From the NCBI RefSeq assembly GCF_001278055.1, contig NZ_CP010802.1, positions 2,023,504-2,087,503 on the forward strand: a DNA stretch of 64,000 nucleotides, given 5' to 3'. Below are positions 55,734 to 64,000 of the stretch, in pieces; position 1 is the first letter of the stretch, and each line of letters opens with the position of its first letter. Under the pieces are notes generated by a model. It did no database searches. It saw nothing but the letters and a program-made list of their open reading frames with translations, and had not been told where the DNA came from. This DNA comes from Desulfuromonas soudanensis (GTDB lineage Bacteria; Desulfobacterota; Desulfuromonadia; Desulfuromonadales; WTL). The translations under genes were made by a program, and so were the position numbers.

Positions 55734-56627
55734 TTAATGCTGGAGTTCCCGTTTTCGGCGTTCGATAAAGGCTTCCAGGGCGGTTTGCAAAAAGTCCTCC
55801 CCTTGACAGACTTCGGCATCGACCCGCTTTTTAAAGAGTTTGCGCCCCTCCCGGATTTCTTCGGCGAGGAGTTCCAATGTGTTGCCGCCGCGTATCCCCT
55901 GCTCAAACTTGTCCTGATTGTACAGGGCGATGTCCGAAATGATGATCCGTGCCAGGCGTCGTGCCTTGTCTGCCGCGTCATCGGGGCCCTTGGCGACAAT
56001 CTCACCTTCTTCGGCATGCTGGATTTTTGAATTCATTTCGTCGACAAAATGGATCGATTTCGCAGGGGGAGGCTGCGGCAGCGAGGGTTGCTTCGGGGGC
56101 GAAACGGGATTTTCGGGGATCGCCAGCAACGCCCGGATCTTCGAAACCAGGTCGGTGGGAATATGATGTTTTTCGATGTAATCGTCAGCCCCGTAGAGGG
56201 AGGACGGCGTCCGTTTGTAGGCGGCCTTGTTGTATACCGAGGAGAGGAGGATAATCTTGACATCCTTGAGGCCGGGACGGGCCCGGATTTTGTCCACCAC
56301 CTCGAAACCGAAGAGACCGGGGAGTGCCACATCGATAATGGCCACCTGAGGCGGTCTTTTTTCCATGGCATTCAGAGCGTTATGGCCGTCATGACAGACC
56401 TGTACTGTCATTCCCGACCCGCTCAGCAGTTCCTCGATGGTCGCGCAGAAGGCACCGTCACTGTGTCCCACCAGAACCCGGGGAGAAGCTCCCGCAGTGG
56501 ACTCTGCCGGTGGATGAACACTGAATGTCGTGCTGCATTTAGCGCATTTGAGGGTCAGACGCTTTCCTTGAAGCCGCTGTGGATCCAGACGGAATCGAGT
56601 CGAACAGGCGGGACAGCTGACAACCAT
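55734..56627 (-). CDS. MJ0042-type zinc ribbon fused to a divergent receiver domain (297 aa)
   Basis: Residues 1-38 hold two CxxC pairs (CPAC at 5-8, CAKC at 28-31) of the MJ0042/zinc_ribbon_5 family. A CheY-like domain follows (RVLVGHSDGAFCATIEELL), with Asp99 in AIIDVALPG as phosphoacceptor, but the usual acidic pair is replaced by VGHSDGAF, so phosphorylation may be weak or altered. The C terminus is a helical tail with a Pro-rich linker. The role is probably in connecting the chemosensory signal to another partner. Confidence 0.8.
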   Translation of the reverse strand: MVVSCPACSTRFRLDPQRLQGKRLTLKCAKCSTTFSVHPPAESTAGASPRVLVGHSDGAFCATIEELLSGSGMTVQVCHDGHNALNAMEKRPPQVAIIDVALPGLFGFEVVDKIRARPGLKDVKIILLSSVYNKAAYKRTPSSLYGADDYIEKHHIPTDLVSKIRALLAIPENPVSPPKQPSLPQPPPAKSIHFVDEMNSKIQHAEEGEIVAKGPDDAADKARRLARIIISDIALYNQDKFEQGIRGGNTLELLAEEIREGRKLFKKRVDAEVCQGEDFLQTALEAFIERRKRELQH

Positions 56628-56683
56628 TTGTTACCCCTGAGCTGATTAAAATGCCAATAAAATGGAACCGCTCGCAGGAGGGG

Positions 56684-57205
56684 TCAATGGGTCCGCGGAG
56701 CCGCAGGGACCTCATCGATTCGCTGCAAATCGATCTTTTCTTCACTGGAAAGAATCTTTTCCAGGTCAAGGAGCATGACCAGGTCATCATCCCTGCGGCA
56801 GACGGCAAGAAAAAACTGCGACCCCCGCCCCTTGAGGAACTGGGGAGCCGGCTGAACTTCCTTGCGTGAGTAGCTCCGCACCTCGGTCACCTCATCGACC
56901 GTCAAGCCGACGATGCGCCCGGAGAGCGCGCAAATGATCACCCGCATCTTGCGATCACCGGATACGGCCTGCTGGTCGAAACGCTTGCGCAGATCGACCA
57001 CGGGAATCACCGCGCCCCGAAGGTTGATAACCCCTTCGATAAAGGGAGGAGATTTGGGAACGGGTGTCAGTTTCAGAGGCCGGATGATTTCCTTGATCCG
57101 CATGATGTCGAGGGCGTACATTTCCGAGCCGACCCGAAAACAGGCCAACTGCACCTCCTGCTGCCCACCGGCATCATCAATGAACTTCACTGCTTTGTCG
57201 ATCAT
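56684..57205 (-). CDS. cheW: CheW-like coupling protein (173 aa)
   Basis: A CheW domain is clear: QEVQLACFRVGSEMYALDIMRIKEIIRPLKLTPVPKSPPFIEGVINLRGAVIPVVDLRKRF, later IVGLTVDEVTEVRSY. It links receptors to CheA. The ATG overlaps the preceding CheY stop by 4 nt. It carries a short N-terminal leader (MIDKAVKFIDDAGG) and a longer tail than E. coli CheW. Confidence 0.9.
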   Translation of the reverse strand: MIDKAVKFIDDAGGQQEVQLACFRVGSEMYALDIMRIKEIIRPLKLTPVPKSPPFIEGVINLRGAVIPVVDLRKRFDQQAVSGDRKMRVIICALSGRIVGLTVDEVTEVRSYSRKEVQPAPQFLKGRGSQFFLAVCRRDDDLVMLLDLEKILSSEEKIDLQRIDEVPAAPRTH

Positions 57206-57573
57206 TTGGCCAGAAACCTCTGGATGGTTTCAATCACCATCGCCGATTTAAAGGGCTTGGTTATATACCAGTCGGCACCGACGGTTTCCCCCCGGGCCAT
57301 ATCCTCGCGGCTTTTTTTTGCCGTGAGCATGATCACGGGAATATGGCGGGTAAGGCTGTTGGCTTTGATCCTCCGACAGACCTCAAAACCGTCGATCTCA
57401 GGAAGCATGATGTCCAAAAGCACCAGGTCGGGGAGATCTTCGCCCAGGGCATCCAGCGCCGCCTGACCGTTTGGAACCCCCTTGACCTCATACCCCTTCG
57501 AAGTCAGCAGGATACTTTCAAGTTTAAGAAGGCTCTCCTCGTCTTCGACAATCAGGATCTTTTTTTTGGACAC
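57202..57573 (-). CDS. CheY-like response regulator (123 aa)
   Basis: A receiver with E10-D11-E12, Asp54 (LLDIMLPEIDG), MLTAKK and TKPF switch positions. It is a second stand-alone receiver in the operon, closer to generic single-domain regulators (IMLPEIDGFEVCRRIK) than to flagellar CheY. 4-nt overlap with the cheW downstream suggests coupled translation. Confidence 0.9.
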   Translation of the reverse strand: MSKKKILIVEDEESLLKLESILLTSKGYEVKGVPNGQAALDALGEDLPDLVLLDIMLPEIDGFEVCRRIKANSLTRHIPVIMLTAKKSREDMARGETVGADWYITKPFKSAMVIETIQRFLAK

Positions 57574-57596
57574 CGGAAGGCTCCTTTCTTAATGCA

Positions 57597-58328
57597 TCAG
57601 GTGAGGGTTACATCCATAACACTGCGAAGGTTAAGCAGGATCATCATCCTGCCCTGATGGCGCCCTACACCCTCGACCATATCGCGATCAATTCCCGAGA
57701 GCATGTTCGGCGGTGGTTCAATTTTGCTGGTCGGAAGATGCACAACCTGACTGATGTGGTCCACCAGGAGTCCGGCAAGGCGTTCTCCATCCTGACAGAC
57801 GACGATCCGGGAGGCAAGTGAGGTCGCGGAACCTTCCAGCCTCAGGCGACAGCTGAGATCGAAGACCGGGATGACAACCCCCCGCAGGGAAACGATACCG
57901 AGAATGAATGACGGAACCCGGGGAATGTCCGTGATCTCCCTCGGCTTAATGATTTCACGAATATGCTCCAGATCAAGGGCATATTCTTCATCACCGAGAG
58001 CGAAGGTCAGGAGTTGCCGGGATATCTCCACAGCCTGCTGGTCCTTCGAAAAACCCTGGTGATAGCTCTCTTCCGTGGCCAGCTCGAGATCCGGGCGCCA
58101 GGCGAAAAGGGCGTCGATGGCGTCCTGCACCGGGGGAGCTGCCGCCTGAGGGCTGTTTGCCTGCGGAACAGAACCGGTGGCCGGTTCCCGGTTTGCCGGG
58201 GGCTTGGTGACCGGCGCCCCTGGGAGCGACGAGGAGCCTCGACCCTTGTCCGGGGACAGATCCCCCTTGGGTCGGTCGTCCCCTTTTTTTCGACTCCTGG
58301 CCTTTTTGCGAATTTCGGCGAGATCCAT
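57597..58328 (-). CDS. CheW-like protein with a long N-terminal linker (243 aa)
   Basis: Residues 1-~85 are low-complexity, Pro/Ala/Lys-rich (DLAEIRKKARSRKKGDDRPKGD..., SVPQANSPQAAAPPVQ), then a CheW domain (RQLLTFALGDEEYALDLEHIREIIKPREITDIPRVPSFILGIVSLRGVVIPVFDL). A second CheW in one operon suggests either different receptors or a scaffold function. It lies 18 nt after the ATPase gene. Confidence 0.86.
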   Translation of the reverse strand: MDLAEIRKKARSRKKGDDRPKGDLSPDKGRGSSSLPGAPVTKPPANREPATGSVPQANSPQAAAPPVQDAIDALFAWRPDLELATEESYHQGFSKDQQAVEISRQLLTFALGDEEYALDLEHIREIIKPREITDIPRVPSFILGIVSLRGVVIPVFDLSCRLRLEGSATSLASRIVVCQDGERLAGLLVDHISQVVHLPTSKIEPPPNMLSGIDRDMVEGVGRHQGRMMILLNLRSVMDVTLT

Positions 58329-58346
58329 TATGAGCTTCCCAGAAAA

Positions 58347-59156
58347 CTAGACTAGAGTAAGGTCGAGTTCGGACATGACAGCGTCGAGAATTTCCGTGCC
58401 GATGGTCAAGGACTCCCTGCCAAACCCCTCAAGCAACGCCAGCGAGGCGACATGATTGATTTTTCGAGGAATTCCTCCGGCATAACCATAGATCTTTTCC
58501 ACAGCACCGGGGAGAAAAAGTCCGGCGGACCCTCCGGCAACTTCCAGGCGGTGATTGAGATACTCGGCCGTTTCCTCCAGGGACAAAGGCTTCAGGTCGT
58601 ACTGCATTCCGATCCTCTGGCGCAGCGGTTCGTAAACATGGTGGGCCAGACGCTTCCGGAGTTCGGGCTGCCCCATCAGAACGACGCTGATCAGGTTCCT
58701 GTCATCGAGCTGAAAATTAGTCAAAAGCCTGATCTCATCGAAGGTGTCGCGATGGGGGACCAGCTGCGCCTCATCGATGATCAGCACCGGACAGATCCCC
58801 TCCTGGTAGAGCCGGTAAAGCTCGCCGCCGATCTGCTCAAGAAGATCGGTCTTAAACCGCGCCGGGTCGTCCACGCCGAGCCGCAGAGCCAGCAGGCGAA
58901 GAAACTCCATGGGGGTCAGGCGCGGATTGATGATCAGGATGATCCTGTAAGTTTCATCCATTTCATCCATCAATGCTCTCGACAGCGTGGTCTTTCCGCA
59001 GCCGATCTCGCCGGTCAAAAGGATCAGGTCGCGCTCTTCCACCGCATAGATGAGGCGGACGAGCGCTTCCTGGTGCATGCGACTGAGAAACAGGAAGCGC
59101 GGGTCGGGTGTCTTGCTGAAGGGTTTTTCGGAAAATCCGTAGAACTCCTTATACAT
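58347..59156 (-). CDS. ExeA/GspA-like AAA+ ATPase, stand-alone (269 aa)
   Basis: The N-terminal MYKEFYGFSEKPFSKTPDPRFLFLSRMHQEAL matches the ExeA/GspA ATPase, with Walker A GEIGCGKTT and Walker B LIIDEAQLV. Unlike GspA it has no membrane helix or peptidoglycan domain. Its start lies within the end of cheA (8-nt overlap), so it is translated with CheA. A MoxR/ParA-like ATPase often positions arrays; an ExeA-type ATPase in that place is not something I know to be described. Confidence 0.85.
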   Translation of the reverse strand: MYKEFYGFSEKPFSKTPDPRFLFLSRMHQEALVRLIYAVEERDLILLTGEIGCGKTTLSRALMDEMDETYRIILIINPRLTPMEFLRLLALRLGVDDPARFKTDLLEQIGGELYRLYQEGICPVLIIDEAQLVPHRDTFDEIRLLTNFQLDDRNLISVVLMGQPELRKRLAHHVYEPLRQRIGMQYDLKPLSLEETAEYLNHRLEVAGGSAGLFLPGAVEKIYGYAGGIPRKINHVASLALLEGFGRESLTIGTEILDAVMSELDLTLV

Positions 59157-61188
59157 AGAAGCTCGACTCCCCCCGCAGGGCTTCGCTCATAAGGCCGCCG
59201 ACATCCAGGACGAGGATGGTTTTCTGATTCCCCAGATCGGCGGCGCCGGCCACCCCGCGCACGAAGGAGAGGGTGCTGCCGAGAGATTTGATGACCACAT
59301 CCTGCTGCCCGAGCAATTCATCGACGACAAACCCGACCTTCTTTTCCGCCAGACCGATGACGGCGACAAACGAACGTCCATTCTTGCGGGCTTTATCCGG
59401 AAGGTCGAAGACATTCCCCAGTCGCAACAACGGGAGGGTGCTTTGCCTGAGCTCGATGACCTCCCGCCGTTCAATGGTGCGGATGGATCCCGGTTCGATC
59501 ATCAGGGTTTCCATGACCGAGTTGATGGGAATCGCGTAGGTTTTGCTGCAGACGCGGACAATCAACGCCTTGATGATGGCCAGGGTGATGGGGAGAGTGA
59601 TCGTCATGACCGTCCCCTCCCCGGGTTCGCTGTTCATCTCGACCATGCCGGACATGGAGGCGATATTGTTCTTGACCACATCCATCCCGACGCCGCGTCC
59701 GGAAAGGTCGCTCACCTCATCACGGGTCGAAAAACCGGGGGTAAGGAGGAGCTCGAAAATATCATCGCGGGTCAGTTCCGCACCCTCCTGAATCAGCCCC
59801 TGTTCAAGGGCTTTTTTCCGCACCCTCTCCCCGTCGATACCCCGTCCGTCGTCGCGTACCTCGATAACGACATGATTCCCCTTCTGGGAGGCCCACAAAC
59901 AGATGGTCCCCCTCGGGGATTTACCGGCGGCACTTCTCTCCTCGGGGGTTTCAATGCCGTGATCGATGGCGTTGCGGATGATGTGCATGAGAGGATCGGC
60001 CAGATCCTCCATGATGAGCTTGTCCAGTTCGGTATCGGCCCCACGGATATCGAGTCCGACGTTTTTGTTCTGCTCGCTGGCCACCCGCCGGACGATGCGC
60101 GTCATTTTTTCGAAGAGCTGGATTACAGGGACCATGCGCACTTCCATGACCCCTTTTTGCAACTCTTCAAGGCGTCGCTCGAGGGTTCTCGTCGCCTTGT
60201 GCAGCTCCGCCAGATGTTTGTTGTTCCCCTCCTGGCGAAGCTGATCGCAGATATTGACGATGGCTCCCTTGGAAAGGACGAGTTCGCCGACCACGTTCAT
60301 CAATGCATCCAGCTTGTCGATATCGACACGCACGGTGCGGCTGATGGAACGCAGGGACGTTCCGCCACCTTCGGCGCCCTCCTCCTGCAGTGCCCCGTCG
60401 GAAGTCTCCCTGATCGCCACAGGTTCGGGGAGGGGGCTCTGCGGTGCCGCAAAAAGAGACTCGATCTGGAGCCCGTCCTGGTTGAGAAGGGTGCGAAGTT
60501 TTTCTACCGTAATCGTCGTACCAACGAGGAGTTGGAAGGCGATCCGGTCGGAGATGTCGCCGGCACAGGGGAGTGTACTGATGACTTCCCCCTGCTTCTT
60601 GAGGATGTCGGTGATCTCGGCAAGATCCTGATCGAAACTGGCCAGGCTGAAGGTGACCTTGACCCGCAACAGATTGCGTTTCTTTTTCAGGTTTTCCAGA
60701 AGCCGGTGTTCTTCATATTCGGTCAGGACATTCAGGATGGCCGGATCGATATTCAGCTTTTTGAGCGGATTTTCCGCCGTACCGACGTCGCCGTGGAGCT
60801 CATTGTTGATTCGGGCCAGAATGGAAGAGAGATCGACCGTGACGTCTTCGGAGCCTCCCTTGGCACCGACCAACTGGCTGAGAATATCGAGAGAACCGAA
60901 GAGAACATCGAGGAGTGAGGGCCTGAGCTCGAGCTTGCCGAGGCGAAGGCTGTCGAGAAGATTTTCCATGTGATGGGAGAGTTCGGAGATATCGTCAAAT
61001 CCGAACATCCCGGAAATCCCCTTCAGGGAATGGGCGCCACGAAAAATACTGTTCAACAATTCGGGGTCGACATCGCCACTGTCGACACAATCACCCAATC
61101 CCACAAGATCAAGATTGAGTTTTTCAATGATTTCTTCGGCTTCGCCGAGAAAATCCTTGAGGGCACGAGAGGATGGGATCTCAGCCAA
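59149..61188 (-). CDS. cheA: Chemotaxis histidine kinase CheA (679 aa)
   Basis: The order of domains is: P1 Hpt with phosphoacceptor His53 (FRGAHSLKGISGMFGF), P2-like region, P3 dimerisation (VRVDIDKLDALMNVVGELVLSKGAIV), P4 kinase with N box (NAIDHGIETPEER), DDGRGID and GRGVGMDVVKNNI, and the P5 CheW-like end (LPLLRLGNVFDL). It phosphorylates CheY and CheB. All catalytic motifs look intact, so it is a functional kinase. It lies 9 nt after the receiver gene at 61198. Confidence 0.96.
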   Translation of the reverse strand: MAEIPSSRALKDFLGEAEEIIEKLNLDLVGLGDCVDSGDVDPELLNSIFRGAHSLKGISGMFGFDDISELSHHMENLLDSLRLGKLELRPSLLDVLFGSLDILSQLVGAKGGSEDVTVDLSSILARINNELHGDVGTAENPLKKLNIDPAILNVLTEYEEHRLLENLKKKRNLLRVKVTFSLASFDQDLAEITDILKKQGEVISTLPCAGDISDRIAFQLLVGTTITVEKLRTLLNQDGLQIESLFAAPQSPLPEPVAIRETSDGALQEEGAEGGGTSLRSISRTVRVDIDKLDALMNVVGELVLSKGAIVNICDQLRQEGNNKHLAELHKATRTLERRLEELQKGVMEVRMVPVIQLFEKMTRIVRRVASEQNKNVGLDIRGADTELDKLIMEDLADPLMHIIRNAIDHGIETPEERSAAGKSPRGTICLWASQKGNHVVIEVRDDGRGIDGERVRKKALEQGLIQEGAELTRDDIFELLLTPGFSTRDEVSDLSGRGVGMDVVKNNIASMSGMVEMNSEPGEGTVMTITLPITLAIIKALIVRVCSKTYAIPINSVMETLMIEPGSIRTIERREVIELRQSTLPLLRLGNVFDLPDKARKNGRSFVAVIGLAEKKVGFVVDELLGQQDVVIKSLGSTLSFVRGVAGAADLGNQKTILVLDVGGLMSEALRGESSFYV

Positions 61189-61197
61189 AAAAGCCTC

Positions 61198-61566
61198 CTA
61201 ACCGAGAAATTTGGTGATGAGGGACTGCAATTCCCGGGGAGAAAATGGCTTGACGAGGTAGGCATCCGCACCGAGCGCCAGCCCCTTCTCACGGTCCCGC
61301 TCACTCCCTTCGGTGCTGATAATAAAAAGAGGGGTCGACCGATAGTTGGCGTTCCCCTTGATAAAGCTGACCAGTTCCAGACCGTTGATGTCCGGCATAT
61401 TGATATCGGTGATCACCAGATCGACCTTCTCTCTCGGCAGAATACGCAGGGCTTCGAAGCCGTTGGCCGCCTCGACAATATCGAAATCACCCATCGCCGC
61501 AATAGTTGACACAATGAGAGACCGCATCGTACTCGAATCTTCGGCGATCAGGATTTTCTTCGTCAC
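61198..61566 (-). CDS. CheY-like response regulator (122 aa)
   Basis: A receiver with E9-D10, Asp54 (VITDINMPDING), ISTEGSE and KPFSPRELQ. It is directly followed by cheA, so it is the most likely primary phosphate acceptor. It is more like the receiver at 50432 (both TDINMP) than the one at 57202. Confidence 0.92.
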   Translation of the reverse strand: MTKKILIAEDSSTMRSLIVSTIAAMGDFDIVEAANGFEALRILPREKVDLVITDINMPDINGLELVSFIKGNANYRSTPLFIISTEGSERDREKGLALGADAYLVKPFSPRELQSLITKFLG

Positions 61567-61583
61567 GCGTCCTAACTCCTAAC

Positions 61584-63269
61584 TCAGTTGGCGTTTTTTA
61601 CCCGCAGTCGGGTTTCCAGCAGAGTCTTTTCCATGGCCAGCCCGGCTTGGGAGAGAAAGATCTCCAGAGCTTCAGTATCGCCGATAACCGATGACTGGGG
61701 GAGATTGTCTCCATAAATAAGGGCCACAACCTTCCCTTCGCTGACCACCGGGCCGAGAAAGACCTCTGCGGGATGACCCCCTCCGAGCTGGGTGCGCAGG
61801 TAGGTGTCCCACGGGCCGGATCCAAGCTGAACCCGCATGGGGACCCGGGCCTGAAGGACATCCTTGAAGATGGAGGGCTCATCGACCGGAATGCGCATAT
61901 GACGCACCCGGGTGTCGGCCATCTCCCCTTCGAGTTCGATCCCGAACTGGCCGAGACCGACGATCTCCTCCTTTTTGACATGAAATATAACGGCACGGTT
62001 CATCAACTCACTGGCAAACCGCAGGACCAGAAGGATCACTCCCCCGCCGAGAGAGGGGTTGCTGAGTTCCTGCAGCATCCCCTTGAGAAGGTGCAAACCG
62101 GGGGATTCGGGCCCTCTGGCGCTCCCCTGGTCCGCTTCGTCTCCGAATTCGCTCAGGAGCTCTGCACCGAGGTTGAACAGGCCGCCGGGCGAGGAGGAAG
62201 GCACGGAGGGGGAAGCGCTCCTGACCATGCCGGATATGGTCTCGGCCAGGGCATGAAGGGCCTGGAGACCCTGGGGGCCACGGACCTCGGTCTTTTTCGG
62301 CTTGGAGAGAACGTCCGGGGTGCCAAGATCGCGGACCCGGCGCTCCGCTTCGGGGTTCGGGTGATCGGAAATCATCACCGTATGGGCTTCTGGGGCAATT
62401 TTTTTAATATTTTCGAGGAGTTCGACGCCGCCAAGGATTCCGCTGCCGTCCATGCGGGGCATGATCAGATCGACGAGGAGGAGCGGATCACCCCCCTCCC
62501 GATATTCCTGTTTGACGGCTTCAAGAAACTCCTTGCCGTCGGCAAAGACTTTGACGAAGAAGCCGAGGTTGCCGAAGGCATCGGCCAACCCTTCGCGGGT
62601 CGGTTCGTCGTCATCGATAAAAAGGATGACGGGATTGCCTGCCGAGGGTTTCACCGTCGTCGGAACGCCGCCGGACGGTATCCCCTGGTGTTCCTCGAAG
62701 AGGGTCTCCATATCGACGACGGAGGGTGGAGCGTCCTCTTCCAAACTTTCTCCCCGATGGGTCTTTTCATCGAGAAGCCGACTCCCCTCCATGGCCAGCC
62801 ACTGGGGATTCAGCCCCTGCTCAAGCATGAACTGAAGAGGACTGAAGCTGGTCGCCCCGAGCTCGGCCGGTTCACCGAGTTCGAAAGCAAAGGTCCCTTC
62901 CTTCCAGCCGAAGTAACTGTAGACGATCCGCTCGATCTGCTCCTTGACCAGAGTCTCGATCGCTTCTTTGGAAACGCCGAAACGCTCAGCCAGAATAGCC
63001 CCGAGACGAAGGGGCGGAGTCGTCTCCTTCTGCAGGGTCAGGGCCGCCCTGAGGGTCTCCATGTCGACAAGCCCCTTGCGCAGCAGGATGTCGCCAAGAT
63101 TTTCACGAAACACGCTCGAGGCCGCGTGCGTCACCTGACCATGGAGGAAAATAATCGTCCCTTCACGGTTGCGACTGTGAAGCGCCAGCACGCCGGACTT
63201 CCGGCTTAGGCTGACGATCTGAAGGATGTCACCCAGCCCCAGATCTTCGAGGTTTCCGACAAGACTCAT
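61584..63269 (-). CDS. DUF4388 (PATAN-type) protein with central receiver and C-terminal GAF-like domain (561 aa)
   Basis: Residues ~1-170 form a DUF4388 domain (MSLVGNLEDLGLGDILQIVSLSRKSGVLAL, GTIIFLHGQVTHA). Residues ~215-340 form a receiver (VILFIDDDEPTREGLADAFGNLGFFV; phosphoacceptor in LLLVDLIMPRMDG). The C terminus (~380-561) has a GAF-like pattern (RVPMRVQLGSGPWDTYLRTQ, VALIYGDNL). DUF4388 proteins of deltaproteobacteria are linked to surface motility and signalling. It heads the operon, with a promoter 70 nt upstream. Confidence 0.82.
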   Translation of the reverse strand: MSLVGNLEDLGLGDILQIVSLSRKSGVLALHSRNREGTIIFLHGQVTHAASSVFRENLGDILLRKGLVDMETLRAALTLQKETTPPLRLGAILAERFGVSKEAIETLVKEQIERIVYSYFGWKEGTFAFELGEPAELGATSFSPLQFMLEQGLNPQWLAMEGSRLLDEKTHRGESLEEDAPPSVVDMETLFEEHQGIPSGGVPTTVKPSAGNPVILFIDDDEPTREGLADAFGNLGFFVKVFADGKEFLEAVKQEYREGGDPLLLVDLIMPRMDGSGILGGVELLENIKKIAPEAHTVMISDHPNPEAERRVRDLGTPDVLSKPKKTEVRGPQGLQALHALAETISGMVRSASPSVPSSSPGGLFNLGAELLSEFGDEADQGSARGPESPGLHLLKGMLQELSNPSLGGGVILLVLRFASELMNRAVIFHVKKEEIVGLGQFGIELEGEMADTRVRHMRIPVDEPSIFKDVLQARVPMRVQLGSGPWDTYLRTQLGGGHPAEVFLGPVVSEGKVVALIYGDNLPQSSVIGDTEALEIFLSQAGLAMEKTLLETRLRVKNAN

Positions 63270-63339
63270 GATATTCCGGTATTCAGAGGAGGGCAGCCAT
63301 CAGCGAAGAAGCATAACAGTATGGAATTAAACGAAAATA

Positions 63340-63368
63340 AATATATCCCAGGAACCTGGAGATGTAAA
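63340..63368 (-). promoter_or_regulatory. Promoter of the chemosensory operon
   Basis: On the - strand TTTACA (63363-63368) and TATATT (63340-63345), spacer 17 nt. The spacer contains the inverted repeat CCAGG-AA-CCTGG (63348-63359), a possible operator. Confidence 0.65.
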
Positions 63369-63380
63369 GGCTTTTTGCCC

Positions 63381-64000
63381 CTACTCATTTCGCTCCCGAT
63401 CCTTGAACTGAAGGCGTATGGGGCACCCTGAAAAACCGAAGGCTTCACGGATTTTGTTTCCGAGATAGCGCTGATAAGAAAAGTGCACGCCTTCGGCTTT
63501 GTTGACGAAAATGATAAACGTCGGAGGCCGCACGGCGGTTTGAGTGATATAGAAGAGCTTGAGACGCTTCCCCTGATAAACGGGGGGCTGATGTCCCCTT
63601 TCGGCGTCGGCCAGCAACTGGTTCAGGTGCGAGGTCGATATCTTTTTATTGAATTCGGCCGAGACTTTCTCGACTTCGCCCATGATCTTGTTGACTCTCT
63701 GGCCCGTCAGGGCGGAGATGAAGATGATCGGGGCAAAGGAGAGAAACTTGAAGGTCGAGCGAAGCGTTTCGGTATATTCACTGACGGTGCGATTGTTTTT
63801 TTCCAGACGGTCCCACTTGTTGACCACCAGGATCACCGCCCTCCCCTTTTCATAGGCATACCCGGCCACCGTCATGTCCTGGTCGGTCACCCCCTCCTCG
63901 GCATCGATCACCACCAGAACGATATGAGCCCGCTCCATCGCCTTGAGCGCCTGAATGACACTGAATTTCTCCAGTCTCTGACTGACCTTCCCCTTGCGCC
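63381..64000 (-). CDS. der: GTPase Der (EngA), C-terminal part
   Basis: The frame runs off the right edge. Visible from the second G domain: IVLVVIDAEEGVTDQDMTVAGYAYEKGRAVILVVNKWD (G3 region and NKWD as G4), then SALTGQRV (G5) and a KH-like C-terminal domain with STSHLNQLL, PPVYQGKRLKLFYITQ and GCPIRLQFKDRERNE. Der binds the 50S subunit during ribosome assembly. The N-terminal G1 and first GTPase domain are outside the window. Confidence 0.93.
   Translation of the reverse strand, partial: RKGKVSQRLEKFSVIQALKAMERAHIVLVVIDAEEGVTDQDMTVAGYAYEKGRAVILVVNKWDRLEKNNRTVSEYTETLRSTFKFLSFAPIIFISALTGQRVNKIMGEVEKVSAEFNKKISTSHLNQLLADAERGHQPPVYQGKRLKLFYITQTAVRPPTFIIFVNKAEGVHFSYQRYLGNKIREAFGFSGCPIRLQFKDRERNE

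Noticed and set aside
59443-60918. 491-codon + strand frame opposite cheA
   Set aside because: cheA is complete with all domains on the - strand; the opposing frame has no recognisable domain.

Overview
The window looks like a chromosomal segment of a Desulfuromonadales-type deltaproteobacterium (Geobacter/Desulfuromonas/Pelobacter relatives). This is inferred from high GC with strong third-position bias, a greA-recG-pyr arrangement, paired phenylacetate-CoA ligases with indolepyruvate ferredoxin oxidoreductase, XRE-cupin regulators, GspA/GspB, and a large chemosensory operon with HEAT and DUF4388 proteins. No species-level call is possible by eye.

Layout. 1-16.1 kb, all genes on the + strand: three small secreted/periplasmic proteins (the first cut by the window edge), lepA-lepB, a pyrimidine operon pyrR-pyrB-pyrC-carA-carB preceded by a readable PyrR-type attenuation leader, greA, a 67-aa redox peptide, recG, and a lipoprotein with two related domains. 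16.2-18.5 kb: a ~2.2 kb insertion between two copies of a 25-bp sequence that is the core of a dif (XerC/XerD) site. It carries an HUH rolling-circle initiator with three small partner genes on the - strand, a candidate origin hairpin, tandem operators, and a + strand promoter followed by three hairpins with the same CTGTAA loop. The right-hand copy is a complete dif-like 28-mer. 18.8-18.9 kb: tRNA-Pro(GGG).

19-64 kb, nearly all genes on the - strand: paaK-ACT-paaK-iorB-iorA, Ppx/GppA, a Na/phosphate symporter, envelope proteins, IHF beta, a TPR protein and two tandem XRE-cupin regulators; a + strand island bioB-bioD-bioA plus an OmpA-like protein; gspA-gspB, vanZ-like, plsC (+), ogt, murJ, rpsT (+), holA, lptE, leuS, infA; a 13-gene chemosensory cluster (50.4-63.3 kb) with no visible methyl-accepting receptor; and the C-terminal part of der at the right edge.

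The switch from + to - coding strand falls at the dif-like site, and GGGNAGGG octamers (the E. coli KOPS sequence) mostly point toward it from both sides. I infer that the window straddles the replication terminus and that the small element lives in the chromosome by using the host Xer machinery. Regulatory logic that can be read directly: PyrR attenuation of pyr genes, a BirA-like operator lying over a consensus bioB promoter, and likely autoregulation of the element's RHH gene.
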